64,000 bases of DNA from Castellaniella sp040276065. GTDB taxonomy: Bacteria > Pseudomonadota > Gammaproteobacteria > Burkholderiales > Burkholderiaceae_B. The stretch is taken from assembly GCF_040276065.1 (NCBI RefSeq), contig NZ_JBELOI010000006.1, positions 62,001 through 126,000 of the forward strand. Reading direction: 5' to 3'. The number at the start of each line of letters is the position of its first letter. Within the stretch, counting starts at the first letter, position 1. Shown piece by piece: positions 42,400-51,350 of this stretch. A model generated the notes under the pieces. The model saw only the letters and a list, made by a program, of their open reading frames with translations, was not told the origin of the DNA and did no database searches. Made by a program: the position numbers and the translations under genes.

Positions 42400-43749
42400 A
42401 TGTCCACAGGGCTCGAGAATCAACTGTTTCGCAATTTGTTCGGCACGGAAGCCATGCGCGCCATTTTTTCCACCTATGGCACATTGCGGTCCTGGCTGCG
42501 GGTAGAGAAGGCGCTGGCGCAGGCACAGGGCGAGCTGGGGGTGATTCCCGCCGATGCCGCCGCCGCAATCGCCATTGCGTGCGACGCTGATGACTACGAC
42601 ATTGACGCGATCGAGGCTGAGATTTGCAGCACCCTGCACCCTCTCGTACCCATCGTGCGGGCCATCGTCAAGAAGACCGAGGGCGCGGGGGCGCAATGGG
42701 TGCACTGGGGAGCGACAACGCAGGATATCATCGATACCGGCGCCGTCCTGCAGATGCGCGATGGCCTGGACCTCATTCTGGCCGATCTGAAAAGCGCCAC
42801 GGCCGCATTGGCGGGAAAGGCCGGGCAGTGGCGCGCCGTTCCGATGGCGGGCCGAACGCATGCCCAACATGCCTTGCCGATCACGGCAGGCTATAAAGTT
42901 GCGATCTGGCTTGATGAACTGGGACGCGTTGTGGCCTCTCTCGAGGTTGCGCGCAATAGCCTGCCGGGACAGTTGGCGGGCGCGGTTGGGACCATGGCGT
43001 CGCTGGGTGATGACGCCGCCCGGGTGCGCCAGGCCTATTGCCAGGTGCTTGGCCTCGTGGATCCGGTGGTCCCGTGGCACACCTCGCGTGATCACATCCG
43101 CAAGGTCTGTCACGCCCTGATCGACTTGTCCGTCTCGGTCGAGCGCATCGGGCAGGAGGTCATTCGCCTGCAGGCCACCGAACTGGGCGAAATGTCCGAA
43201 CCGATCTCCCCGCAGCATGTCGGGTCCTCGACGATGCCTCAAAAGCGCAATCCACACCGTGCGGAATGCATGGTATCGGGTGCGCGCATGATGCGCGCCC
43301 AGGCCGAGCAGTGCATCGGGGCGGGGGTCCATGCCTTCGAGCGTGACATGTCGATCTGGCCCGTGGAATGGATCGCCTTGCCCGATGCATTCGTGTTGGC
43401 GGCCGGGCTGGCGGCGAATCTTTCGGTGCTGGCGCAGGGGCTGACGATCAATCCCGAGCGCATGGCGGAAAACCTGGCCCTGAGCGGCGGGCAGATCATG
43501 CTGGAGAGCGTCATGATGAAGCTGGGCCGGCAGATCGGCCATGAGGCGGCCCATGACCTCCTCTGGCGGTGTGTATCCAGGTTCCAGAAGGAAGGCGGAT
43601 CGTTCACCGATATTCTGCGCTCCTCCACCGATCTCATGCAGCACCTTGGTGAGGCTGAACTGGCCACGGCGCTGGAGTGGTCGGATTACCTGGGCGAGAC
43701 CGAGGCCATCATAGGGCGTGTCCTTGCGCAAAACGCGGCCACGTCATAA
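42400..43749 (+). CDS. Fumarase/adenylosuccinate-lyase superfamily lyase
   Basis: A 449-residue lyase with the superfamily signature GSSTMPQKRNP (residues ~275-285), plus WVHWGATTQDIIDTG and the MAGRTHAQHALPI segment, matching the three conserved regions that form a shared active site. It most resembles adenylosuccinate lyase or 3-carboxymuconate cycloisomerase (PcaB-like), but neither purine nor protocatechuate genes are near it. The family does eliminations that yield fumarate or a related alkene from amine-, sulfur- or oxygen-linked succinyl groups. In this operon, a C-N or C-S lyase role is possible. Last gene of the hyuA transcript. Confidence 0.9.
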   Translation: MSTGLENQLFRNLFGTEAMRAIFSTYGTLRSWLRVEKALAQAQGELGVIPADAAAAIAIACDADDYDIDAIEAEICSTLHPLVPIVRAIVKKTEGAGAQWVHWGATTQDIIDTGAVLQMRDGLDLILADLKSATAALAGKAGQWRAVPMAGRTHAQHALPITAGYKVAIWLDELGRVVASLEVARNSLPGQLAGAVGTMASLGDDAARVRQAYCQVLGLVDPVVPWHTSRDHIRKVCHALIDLSVSVERIGQEVIRLQATELGEMSEPISPQHVGSSTMPQKRNPHRAECMVSGARMMRAQAEQCIGAGVHAFERDMSIWPVEWIALPDAFVLAAGLAANLSVLAQGLTINPERMAENLALSGGQIMLESVMMKLGRQIGHEAAHDLLWRCVSRFQKEGGSFTDILRSSTDLMQHLGEAELATALEWSDYLGETEAIIGRVLAQNAATS

Positions 43750-43952
43750 GCATCGGGTCCCCGGCAGTTGCGAGTTCCGGCGCGCTTGAGGGGCGCGCGG
43801 GATTCCCCTGCTCGGATGATAGGCAGGTTCCGCGGGGCCGATGACAGATACGTTTCGGCGCTGGTATCCACGATTGCAGTCGGTTTGAAAGCTCCTGTCA
43901 AAGGTACAATGTGTTACTTTAACTGACCCTCTGACGATTCACATGGTGGGGC

Positions 43953-46841
43953 ATGACAGGAGATTCACACGCTCGCCACGCTCCCCCCCGCGGATTGAAT
44001 ACCATGGCGGGGGTGTTCTTCGCGTTGCTCCTGGTGCTCGTGATCGGCAACGGGTTCGCCGCGTATATCCTCCAGTCTTATCATGCGAATGCCGTCGCCA
44101 AGCTCGATACCCTGGATAGGATGCGGGTGCTCGGCCTGCAGACCGCCTTGCAGTCGGTGCGCCTCACCGACGCGAATCATGCGCTCGATGCCTATCTGGG
44201 CGGTGGCGTCGATGTCTTCAGCCAGAGCCTGGCGGCCCTCGAGCACGGGGGCGCGGTTGCGGGTCGCGAGATCGCTCCGCTCGAGGATCCCCGCCTGCGC
44301 GCCTATCTGCCCAAGATCCAGCGCGATTGGGAGTCCTTCCGCAGTCGGGTCCAGTCCGTGGTGCTGGACAGTTATTCCGTCAAGGGCCTGTCCGATGTCG
44401 GACACACGGGCGTCTCGTCGTCGGTGTTGCGGCAATGGGTCATCGATGATGCCGAGGCGCTGACCCAATCCCTGCAGGCGCTGAGCCACGAGCTGCTCGA
44501 GGTCGTGCAGCGGCGCAAAGCCCTTGCCCTCGGCCTGGGTGCGGGCTTGTTGGCGATCGACCTGCTCGTCCTGCTGGTGGCTTTCGTGCTGGTGCGTCGT
44601 CGCCTGATATCGCCGCTGCGCAAGCTGCACCTGTCGTGCAGGGACTGGATGCGCGGCCATTTCGCGACGCGGATCGACTACAAGGGCACGGACGAGTTGA
44701 GCGACCTGGTCCAGGCGTTCAATAGCGGCGCGCAGCGCATCCAGGACCTGCTCGAGACCACGCGCAAGGACCGGATCGGGCGCGAGCGCTCGGATACGAT
44801 CTTTCGGGGCCTCGCGGTCAATTCCATGGTTGGCATCTATCTCGCCGAGGGTGAGCGCTTCAGCTTCGTGAGCGCCAAGATGGCCGAGATCTTCGGCTAT
44901 ACGCCCCAGGAAATGATCGACACGCTGCCGGTCATGGGGGTGATCGTGCCGCGCGAGCGCTACCTGGTGGCCGAGTCGATCAAGGCCAGCCTCAAGCGCA
45001 AGGATGGGACGGTGCGCTACGAGCGCCATGGGCGGCGCAAGGACGGGACCGTCATCGACGTCGAGGTCTTCAGTTCCAGCCTCCAGGTCGGGGAGGCCAC
45101 CGCGATCATCGGGATCGTCCAGGACATTACGGAACGCAAGAATGCGGAGGCCTCGGCCCAACTCGCGGGTATCGCCTACGAGAACAGCGGCGAGGCGATC
45201 GCCGTCACCGATGCGGCAGGCGTGATCATGGATGTCAATCCGGCCTATGCCCGGATCACGGGTCGCTGGGCCGACGAGGTGGTGGGCGAGATGTTGCCGC
45301 TGCTCAAGCCAGGCCGGCACAATCGCGACTTCTACGACGCCATGTGGCATGCGATCAACACCACCGGGCGCTGGGAGGGCGAGTACTGGAGCCGGCGCAA
45401 ATCCGGCGAGGACTATGCCGAGCGCGTGGTCGTCGACACCGCCTGGAACCATGATGGTTCGGTCAATTGCCGGGTGGCAATGGTCAGCGACATCACGGAA
45501 AAAAAGCATGCCGAGAAGCAAGTCTGGTGGCAGGCGCACCATGATCCCTTGACCGCGCTGCCCAATCGCCAGTACTTCAACGATCGGCTCGAGCGATCGG
45601 TGGAACGGGTTGCGCGCGGCGGTCCGCCGCTCGCCCTCATGTTCCTCGATCTGGATGGATTCAAGGCGATCAATGATTCGATGGGCCATGCCGTGGGCGA
45701 CCAGGTGCTCACCGAGGTGGCTGGGCGCCTGCGCGCCTGTGCCGGCGAGGCCGGGTTCGTGGCTCGGCTGGGCGGTGACGAGTTTGTCGTTCTCCTGGGC
45801 GGGGCCGGCGACCAGGCCCAGGTCGAGGGCCTGCGCCGCGACATCATGCGCAGCGTGACGGCGCCCTACTTGATGGCCGGGGAATCCCTGCGGGTTTCCG
45901 CCAGCATCGGGATCGCCCTGTATCCCAAGGACGCCGAGGACAAGGACTCCTTGCTGCGGCACGTCGATCTGGCCATGTACGCGGCCAAGGCCGAGGGGCC
46001 GAACCACCATCGCTATTTCGATAAGGACATGCGCACCCGCGCGCGGATGCTCAGGGATTTGGTCCAGGGCCTGCCCGGAGCCTTGGCCGACGAGCAGTTC
46101 TTTCTCGTGTACCAGCCGATCTACGACATGGGCACCGGCCGCTTGTCCGAGGCCGAGGCGTTGTTGCGCTGGAATCATCCCGAGCTCGGCATCATCCGGC
46201 CGATGGATTTCCTGCCCATGGTCGAAGACCGCCAGTTGATCGGCACCATCGGCGATTGGGTCCTCGATCGCGTGGCAACCCAGGCCTCGGACTGGCGCGC
46301 GCGGTACGGCGGGGAATTCCGGGTGGCGGTCAATGTGTCGCCCGCGCAGCTCGAGGGCGGCGAGGGCAACCGTCTGGAATGGCTCGAATGTCTGCGGCGG
46401 CATGGCCTGGCGGCCGACGGCATCGTGCTCGAATTCTCGGAACGCGCGCTGGCGGGCATGGGTGTCGGCGCGCTGGCCAATTTGCGATCCCTGCGCGAGG
46501 CCGGCATGGGCATCGGCCTGGATGCGTTCGGGATCGGCTCGGCCTCAATGTCCACGATCGGCCGCATGCCCGCGGACTATATCAAGCTCGATCATGCCAC
46601 CACCGCGCACATTGTCGAGGACGTTCAGGCCCTGCACGTGTGCGAGGCCATCATCTTGCTGGCCCACAAGCTGGGCGTGCAGGTGATCGCCGAGGGCGTG
46701 ACCAGCGAGGCGCAGCACGAGCTCCTGCTGCGCGCGGGCTGCGATGCGGGCCAGGGGTATTGGTATGACGAGCCGCTCGAGCCCGCGGGGCTCGAGCGGC
46801 GTCTGGCCGAAAGGCGGGGTCGGGTGGCGCGCGGCGTATGA
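43953..46841 (+). CDS. PAS-GGDEF-EAL membrane protein with degenerate EAL domain
   Basis: A 962-residue inner-membrane signalling protein. An N-terminal span (~20-45) and a second (~190-215) flank a periplasmic sensor; a HAMP-like segment, two PAS domains (starting ~275 and ~400), GGDEF (motif RLGGDEF, G607) and EAL (E735-A-L) follow. The GGDEF domain looks active. In the EAL domain the DDFGTG metal motif is D857-A858-F-G-I-G, so one metal-binding Asp is lost, and IKID reads IKLD; phosphodiesterase activity is doubtful. The protein may make cyclic di-GMP and use EAL for binding. It overlaps its paralog by 4 bp. The start at 43953 follows a short spacer; ATGs nearby compete. Confidence 0.9.
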   Translation: MTGDSHARHAPPRGLNTMAGVFFALLLVLVIGNGFAAYILQSYHANAVAKLDTLDRMRVLGLQTALQSVRLTDANHALDAYLGGGVDVFSQSLAALEHGGAVAGREIAPLEDPRLRAYLPKIQRDWESFRSRVQSVVLDSYSVKGLSDVGHTGVSSSVLRQWVIDDAEALTQSLQALSHELLEVVQRRKALALGLGAGLLAIDLLVLLVAFVLVRRRLISPLRKLHLSCRDWMRGHFATRIDYKGTDELSDLVQAFNSGAQRIQDLLETTRKDRIGRERSDTIFRGLAVNSMVGIYLAEGERFSFVSAKMAEIFGYTPQEMIDTLPVMGVIVPRERYLVAESIKASLKRKDGTVRYERHGRRKDGTVIDVEVFSSSLQVGEATAIIGIVQDITERKNAEASAQLAGIAYENSGEAIAVTDAAGVIMDVNPAYARITGRWADEVVGEMLPLLKPGRHNRDFYDAMWHAINTTGRWEGEYWSRRKSGEDYAERVVVDTAWNHDGSVNCRVAMVSDITEKKHAEKQVWWQAHHDPLTALPNRQYFNDRLERSVERVARGGPPLALMFLDLDGFKAINDSMGHAVGDQVLTEVAGRLRACAGEAGFVARLGGDEFVVLLGGAGDQAQVEGLRRDIMRSVTAPYLMAGESLRVSASIGIALYPKDAEDKDSLLRHVDLAMYAAKAEGPNHHRYFDKDMRTRARMLRDLVQGLPGALADEQFFLVYQPIYDMGTGRLSEAEALLRWNHPELGIIRPMDFLPMVEDRQLIGTIGDWVLDRVATQASDWRARYGGEFRVAVNVSPAQLEGGEGNRLEWLECLRRHGLAADGIVLEFSERALAGMGVGALANLRSLREAGMGIGLDAFGIGSASMSTIGRMPADYIKLDHATTAHIVEDVQALHVCEAIILLAHKLGVQVIAEGVTSEAQHELLLRAGCDAGQGYWYDEPLEPAGLERRLAERRGRVARGV

Positions 46842-49711
46842 GGTGGGCTTGGATAGCGTCGGGCGGCAGGTGGCTGAGGTCCCTGCATGATCAAAGCCTG
46901 GGGCGCAAGGCTGGCGTGGTGTTCCTGTTGATCTTCCTGTTGGCGGCGGCCAATATCATCGTGGTTCGTCTGGCGATCGATCGCTCCGATTCGGTCGCCG
47001 CGATCGTGAACGTGGCGGGCAAGATGCGCATGCTCAGCCAGCGCGCGGCATATCATGGGCAGGCGGCAGCCCAGGGATGGGACGCCATGGGCGGGCGGCT
47101 GCGCGGGGACGTTGCCGATTTCGAGCACGCCTATCGGGCCTTGTCGGTCGGCGGTGAGGTCTTCGGCATGACGGTGCGTCCGCTCGAAGGCGCGCTGCAG
47201 GAGGGCCTGCGCGAGGTCGGGGGCGCCTGGCGCCAGTATCGCGAGGACGCCTTGGCGCGTCACCTGACGGGCGGCATTCCCGACGACGAGGATCGCGCCC
47301 GCGCGTTCCAGGCTCTCGATGCGCAGGCCCAGGCCGTCTTGCGGGCGACCGAGGAACTGTTGGTCAGCCTGGTGGACAAGGAGGCGGCCTACCGCCGCAG
47401 CCACCTCGAGGCGCTCTACCTGGTGTTCGGCCTGGACTTGCTGCTGTTGCTGCTGGCCAGCGCGGCCGTGCGGCAGTATGTGCTGCGTCCCTTGCGGGTG
47501 CTGTCCGGGTATTGTCAGGAGCTCATCCGGGGGAACTACGCGGCACGCGTGGCCTATACGCCCAATGACGAGATCGGCCAGCTCGCGCGGGGCCTGAACG
47601 ACAGCGCGCGGCGCACGCACGAACTCATGAAGCGGATCCAGACGGAGCACGACAATCTGCTGCGGGCCGAGGCTCTGTTTCAGGGCGTGGCGGATAACGC
47701 GGCGGTGGGCGTGATCGTCGTGCTCAACGATATGAGCCTGCGCTATGCCAACGGTGTTTACGCCCGGATGCTGGGCCTCGAAGCCGGCGCGCCGCTCTAC
47801 GACTCGAGGGTCGAAGATGCCTTCGTCGCGCGGGACCGGCAGCGCATCAAGGCCCTGCTGGGCGGTTATCTGGATGGCCGGCTCAGCACGGACCGCGCGC
47901 ACGTCTTTCACTTGCGCTCGGCGGACGGCAAGGGGCTGCCGGTCGAGCTGTTCTGCTCGTCGATGCGGCTGGGGCCGGACCGCGCGGTGGTCGTGCTGCT
48001 GATGGACGTGAGCGAGCGGCGCGAGGCCGAGGCGGCGGCCCGCGAGGCGTCCCTGGTCTTCGAGTCGACCAGCGAGGCGATCGTCGTCACCGACGCCCAA
48101 GGCTGCGTGCTCAACACCAACCCCGCCTTCAGCGTGATCACCGGCTATACACAGGAAGAAATGCTGGGCGTCAATATGCGGGTCCTGTCCTCGGGCCGGC
48201 AGGATGGCGCCTTTTACCAAAAGCTCTGGGAGGACCTGCGGGTGTGGGGCCGCTGGAGCGGCGATCTGTGGAATCGGCGCAAGGACGGCCAGGACTATGC
48301 CGAGCACCTGACCATCAACGCGGTCTACGACGCCGAGGGCGGCGTGCGGTGCTTTGTCGGGATTTTCAGCGACATTACGCAGCAGAAGCGCTCCGAGGAC
48401 TTGATCTGGCGCCAGGCGCATTATGACAGCCTGACCAGCCTGCCCAATCGCCAGCACTTCCATCTCAAGCTGCAGGAAGCCTTGGAGCGCGCGCGTGCGA
48501 GCGCGCACGGCTCGGTGGCGCTGGTCTTTCTCGACCTGGACCTGTTCAAGGAGGTCAACGATACCCTGGGGCACGAGGTCGGGGACACCCTGTTGCGCGC
48601 GGTGGCGGCGCGGATCGGCGGCGCGGTCCGTGAGAACGACGTGGTGGCCCGCCTGGGCGGCGACGAATTCACCCTGATCCTGGAAGGGATCGGCGGCGAT
48701 TCGCCGGCCGTCGACCGGATCCTGCGCGACGTGCTCGAGGCGCTGGCGAGGCCCTACCTGTTGAGCGGCCAGGAGGTCACGGTCTCGGCGAGCGCGGGCG
48801 TGACCTTCCACCCCGAGGATGGCGAGGAGGCCGGCGAGCTGTTGCGCAACGCCGACCTGGCGATGTACGCGGCCAAGGAAGGCGGGCGCAATCAGTACCG
48901 GCGCTTCGAGCCCTCGATGCGCGAGGCCGCGCTGATGCGCCGCCAACTGCACCGCGACCTTCAGTCCGCCCTGGCCGAACGTCAATTCCACCTGCTCTAC
49001 CAGCCCATCGTCGAACTGGATACCGGCCGCATGGTCAAGGTCGAGGCCCTGCTGCGTTGGAGTCATCCGGCGCGCGGCGTGTTGTCGCCGACGGCATTCA
49101 TTGCGCAGGCCGAGGAATCCGGCCTCATCCGCGAGATCGGCGATTGGGTGTTTCGCGAGGCCACGATGCAGCTCGTGGCCTGGCGCCACGCCCTCGCGGA
49201 CGGCCTGCAGATGAGCATCAATGTCTCGCCCATCCAGTTGCTTGCCGACGGTATCCAGACAGGGGACTGGTTGGCGCACTTGCGCGAGCTCGGCGTCGCG
49301 CCCGAGCGCCTGACGGTCGAGATCACTGAAAGCCTGCTGATGGACATGGGGCCGGCGACCCAGGAAAAGCTGCTGGCCTTCCGCGATGCGGGGGTCCAGG
49401 TGGCCTTGGATGATTTCGGGACAGGCTATTCCTCGCTGTCATACCTGAACCGCTTCGATATCGACTACATCAAGATCGACCGCACGTTCGTCGACGCGCT
49501 GGGCGCCGGCACCGAGAGCCTTGCGCTGTGTCAGGCCATCATCGTGATGGCGCACAAACTGGGGCTGGCCGTCATCGCTGAGGGGGTGTCCACCACGCAA
49601 CAGTGCGAATTGCTGAGGATGGCGGGCTGCAATTATGCCCAGGGCTATTTCTTTGCCCAGCCCCTCGAGCCCGGCGGGATCAAGGATCTGATTGGCCGGC
49701 GTCTGCTGTAG
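46838..49711 (+). CDS. PilJ-like sensor-PAS-GGDEF-EAL membrane protein
   Basis: A 957-residue paralog of the preceding protein with the same order and almost the same motif positions (GGDEF at 607-611, EAL at 736-738). Its periplasmic sensor carries NVAGKMRMLSQRAAYH, the PilJ/NarX-type motif of nitrate or pilus sensors, bounded by spans at ~28-48 and ~190-215. The EAL domain is intact: EALLRW, INVSPIQL, EITES, D858-D859-FGTGYSS, YIKIDR and VIAEGV. It is therefore probably bifunctional or a phosphodiesterase. The ATG overlaps the upstream stop, so both are translated together. The last 32 bp overlap the convergent lnt gene. Confidence 0.93.
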   Translation: MRWAWIASGGRWLRSLHDQSLGRKAGVVFLLIFLLAAANIIVVRLAIDRSDSVAAIVNVAGKMRMLSQRAAYHGQAAAQGWDAMGGRLRGDVADFEHAYRALSVGGEVFGMTVRPLEGALQEGLREVGGAWRQYREDALARHLTGGIPDDEDRARAFQALDAQAQAVLRATEELLVSLVDKEAAYRRSHLEALYLVFGLDLLLLLLASAAVRQYVLRPLRVLSGYCQELIRGNYAARVAYTPNDEIGQLARGLNDSARRTHELMKRIQTEHDNLLRAEALFQGVADNAAVGVIVVLNDMSLRYANGVYARMLGLEAGAPLYDSRVEDAFVARDRQRIKALLGGYLDGRLSTDRAHVFHLRSADGKGLPVELFCSSMRLGPDRAVVVLLMDVSERREAEAAAREASLVFESTSEAIVVTDAQGCVLNTNPAFSVITGYTQEEMLGVNMRVLSSGRQDGAFYQKLWEDLRVWGRWSGDLWNRRKDGQDYAEHLTINAVYDAEGGVRCFVGIFSDITQQKRSEDLIWRQAHYDSLTSLPNRQHFHLKLQEALERARASAHGSVALVFLDLDLFKEVNDTLGHEVGDTLLRAVAARIGGAVRENDVVARLGGDEFTLILEGIGGDSPAVDRILRDVLEALARPYLLSGQEVTVSASAGVTFHPEDGEEAGELLRNADLAMYAAKEGGRNQYRRFEPSMREAALMRRQLHRDLQSALAERQFHLLYQPIVELDTGRMVKVEALLRWSHPARGVLSPTAFIAQAEESGLIREIGDWVFREATMQLVAWRHALADGLQMSINVSPIQLLADGIQTGDWLAHLRELGVAPERLTVEITESLLMDMGPATQEKLLAFRDAGVQVALDDFGTGYSSLSYLNRFDIDYIKIDRTFVDALGAGTESLALCQAIIVMAHKLGLAVIAEGVSTTQQCELLRMAGCNYAQGYFFAQPLEPGGIKDLIGRRLL

Positions 49712-51350
49712 CCTCGTGCCGGCGGGGCGCATTGCGGCGCGCGAGGCCCAGCAGCAGGCAGGCGAGCGTCCAGGCCAGAGTGGGCAGATCGCCCCAACGC
49801 ACGTAGGGCGTCAGGCCTTGCGTCCCCTGGATTTCGACGTCCAGCACGCCCGGCCCCTGTGTATCCAGGGTCGCGCGCACGCGCCCCAGGGGGTCGATGG
49901 CGGCCGTCATGCCGGTGTTGGTTGCGCGGATCATGGGCCGTCCGGTTTCCAGGGCTCGCAGGCGGGCGATCCGCAGGTGCTGGCGCAGGGCCCAGGTGTC
50001 GCCGAACCAGGCGAGGTTGCTGAGGTTCACCAGCACGCTGGGGCTGTCTCCTTGCGGGCCGGGCCTGACGGTGGCGGCGATCTCGGCGCCGAAGGTATCC
50101 TCATAGCAGATGTCCACGGCGAAGGTCTGCGAGCCGGCCCGCAGCGGCGGCTGATGCGCCGGGCCCCGGTCGAAGTCGCCCAGGGGGATGTCCATGGCGT
50201 CGACGAACCAGCGGAATCCCGGCGGGACGAATTCGCCGAAGGGGACGAGGTGGCGTTTGTCGTAGTGCCAGGCCAGCCCCGGCGTGGCGCCTGCCGCGCC
50301 GTCCGGCTCGATGACGAGCGCCCCGTTGGTTACGCGTACGCCCTCTGGCGTGGTGCGGCGCAGGGGCATGCCCATGAGCACCGGCGCGCCCAGGGCCTGC
50401 GCCACCGCGCGCCAGCGCGCCCAGATGTCCTCGTGGATCGCATCCTGGAACGCGGGCATGACCGTTTCCGGCAACACCACCAGGCCGGGCGCATCGTCCG
50501 GCGATTTTGGGGGCAGGCCCGCCAGGCGCAGATCCTTGGCCAGCGCGTCCTGGAAGCGGGCGGCATCGAATTTCTGGGATTGGGGGGTGCCGGTCTGGAC
50601 CAGGCGCACGACCATGGGCGCGCCATCGGACCGCACCCAGGCGATGTGCGTCCAGGCGATGCCCAGCAGGCCGGTGGCCACGGCCAGGCCGATCGTGGCG
50701 GCCGCCGAGCGGTCGTACACGGTGTCCTTGGCGCGGGCCATCAGGGCGATGGCGCCCGCCGCGAAAGCCGCCAGCCACGCCAGGCCGTGGACGCCGATGA
50801 TCGGCGCCCAGCCTGTGAACATGCCCTCGGCATGCGCGTAGCCGATGTTCAGCCAGGGGAAGCCGGTGAACAAGGTGCTGCGCAGCCATTCGCATAATGT
50901 CCAGGCCGAGGCCCAGAGGGCGGCGTTCAGGATTTGCCGGGGCGCGCGCTCGGCCACGCCGCCGCGCGGCCCGCAGAGCAGCCTTGTGAGGGCGGCGGCC
51001 AGGGCGGCGTACAAGGCCATGGCGCCGGCGAACAGCGCCAGGGCCGCGATGGCCAGCGCCAGGGGCATGCCGCCGAACGTGTGCATGCTGATGGTCAGCC
51101 AGTAGACGCCGACCAGAAACAGGGCAAAGCCGAACAGCCAGCCGCGCCAGGCGGCGCGCAGCGGCGAGGCCGCGCAAAAGACCTGATGGGCGAGGACCGC
51201 CAGGGCGACGACCTGGACGAAGGGCAGGCTCCAGGCGGGCAGCGGGCCCGGGGCGAAGCTCAGGGCCTGCAGGCCGCCCGCGCCCAGCGCCGCCAGCGGA
51301 CCGTGCAGCAGGGGCTTGCGGCCCGGCGTGGCCGCGGCCTCAGGCGGCAT
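49680..51350 (-). CDS. lnt: Apolipoprotein N-acyltransferase (Lnt)
   Basis: A 556-residue inner-membrane enzyme that adds the third acyl chain to lipoproteins. Six or so N-terminal spans precede a nitrilase-like domain with the Glu-Lys-Cys triad: VVLPETVMP (Glu), WHYDKRHLVPFGEF (Lys) and VDICYEDTFG (Cys). Other landmarks are GFPWLNIGYA and VNLSNLAWFGDT. Length is slightly above the 510-residue norm because of the polar ends. It overlaps corC by 11 bp at its start and the EAL gene by 32 bp at its end. Last gene of the miaB-phoH-ybeY-corC-lnt transcript. Confidence 0.96.
   Translation of the reverse strand: MPPEAAATPGRKPLLHGPLAALGAGGLQALSFAPGPLPAWSLPFVQVVALAVLAHQVFCAASPLRAAWRGWLFGFALFLVGVYWLTISMHTFGGMPLALAIAALALFAGAMALYAALAAALTRLLCGPRGGVAERAPRQILNAALWASAWTLCEWLRSTLFTGFPWLNIGYAHAEGMFTGWAPIIGVHGLAWLAAFAAGAIALMARAKDTVYDRSAAATIGLAVATGLLGIAWTHIAWVRSDGAPMVVRLVQTGTPQSQKFDAARFQDALAKDLRLAGLPPKSPDDAPGLVVLPETVMPAFQDAIHEDIWARWRAVAQALGAPVLMGMPLRRTTPEGVRVTNGALVIEPDGAAGATPGLAWHYDKRHLVPFGEFVPPGFRWFVDAMDIPLGDFDRGPAHQPPLRAGSQTFAVDICYEDTFGAEIAATVRPGPQGDSPSVLVNLSNLAWFGDTWALRQHLRIARLRALETGRPMIRATNTGMTAAIDPLGRVRATLDTQGPGVLDVEIQGTQGLTPYVRWGDLPTLAWTLACLLLGLARRNAPRRHEATADAGQSDP

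Noticed and set aside
43755..43800. GCGCGC-TTGAGGG-GCGCGC hairpin after the lyase gene as a terminator
   Set aside because: Six-pair stem without a T tract; GC-rich DNA produces such stems often.
43885..43910. TTGAAA and TACAAT as a promoter for the GGDEF-EAL pair
   Set aside because: The spacer is only 14 bp, too short for a normal sigma-70 promoter; no better -35 box at 17 bp.
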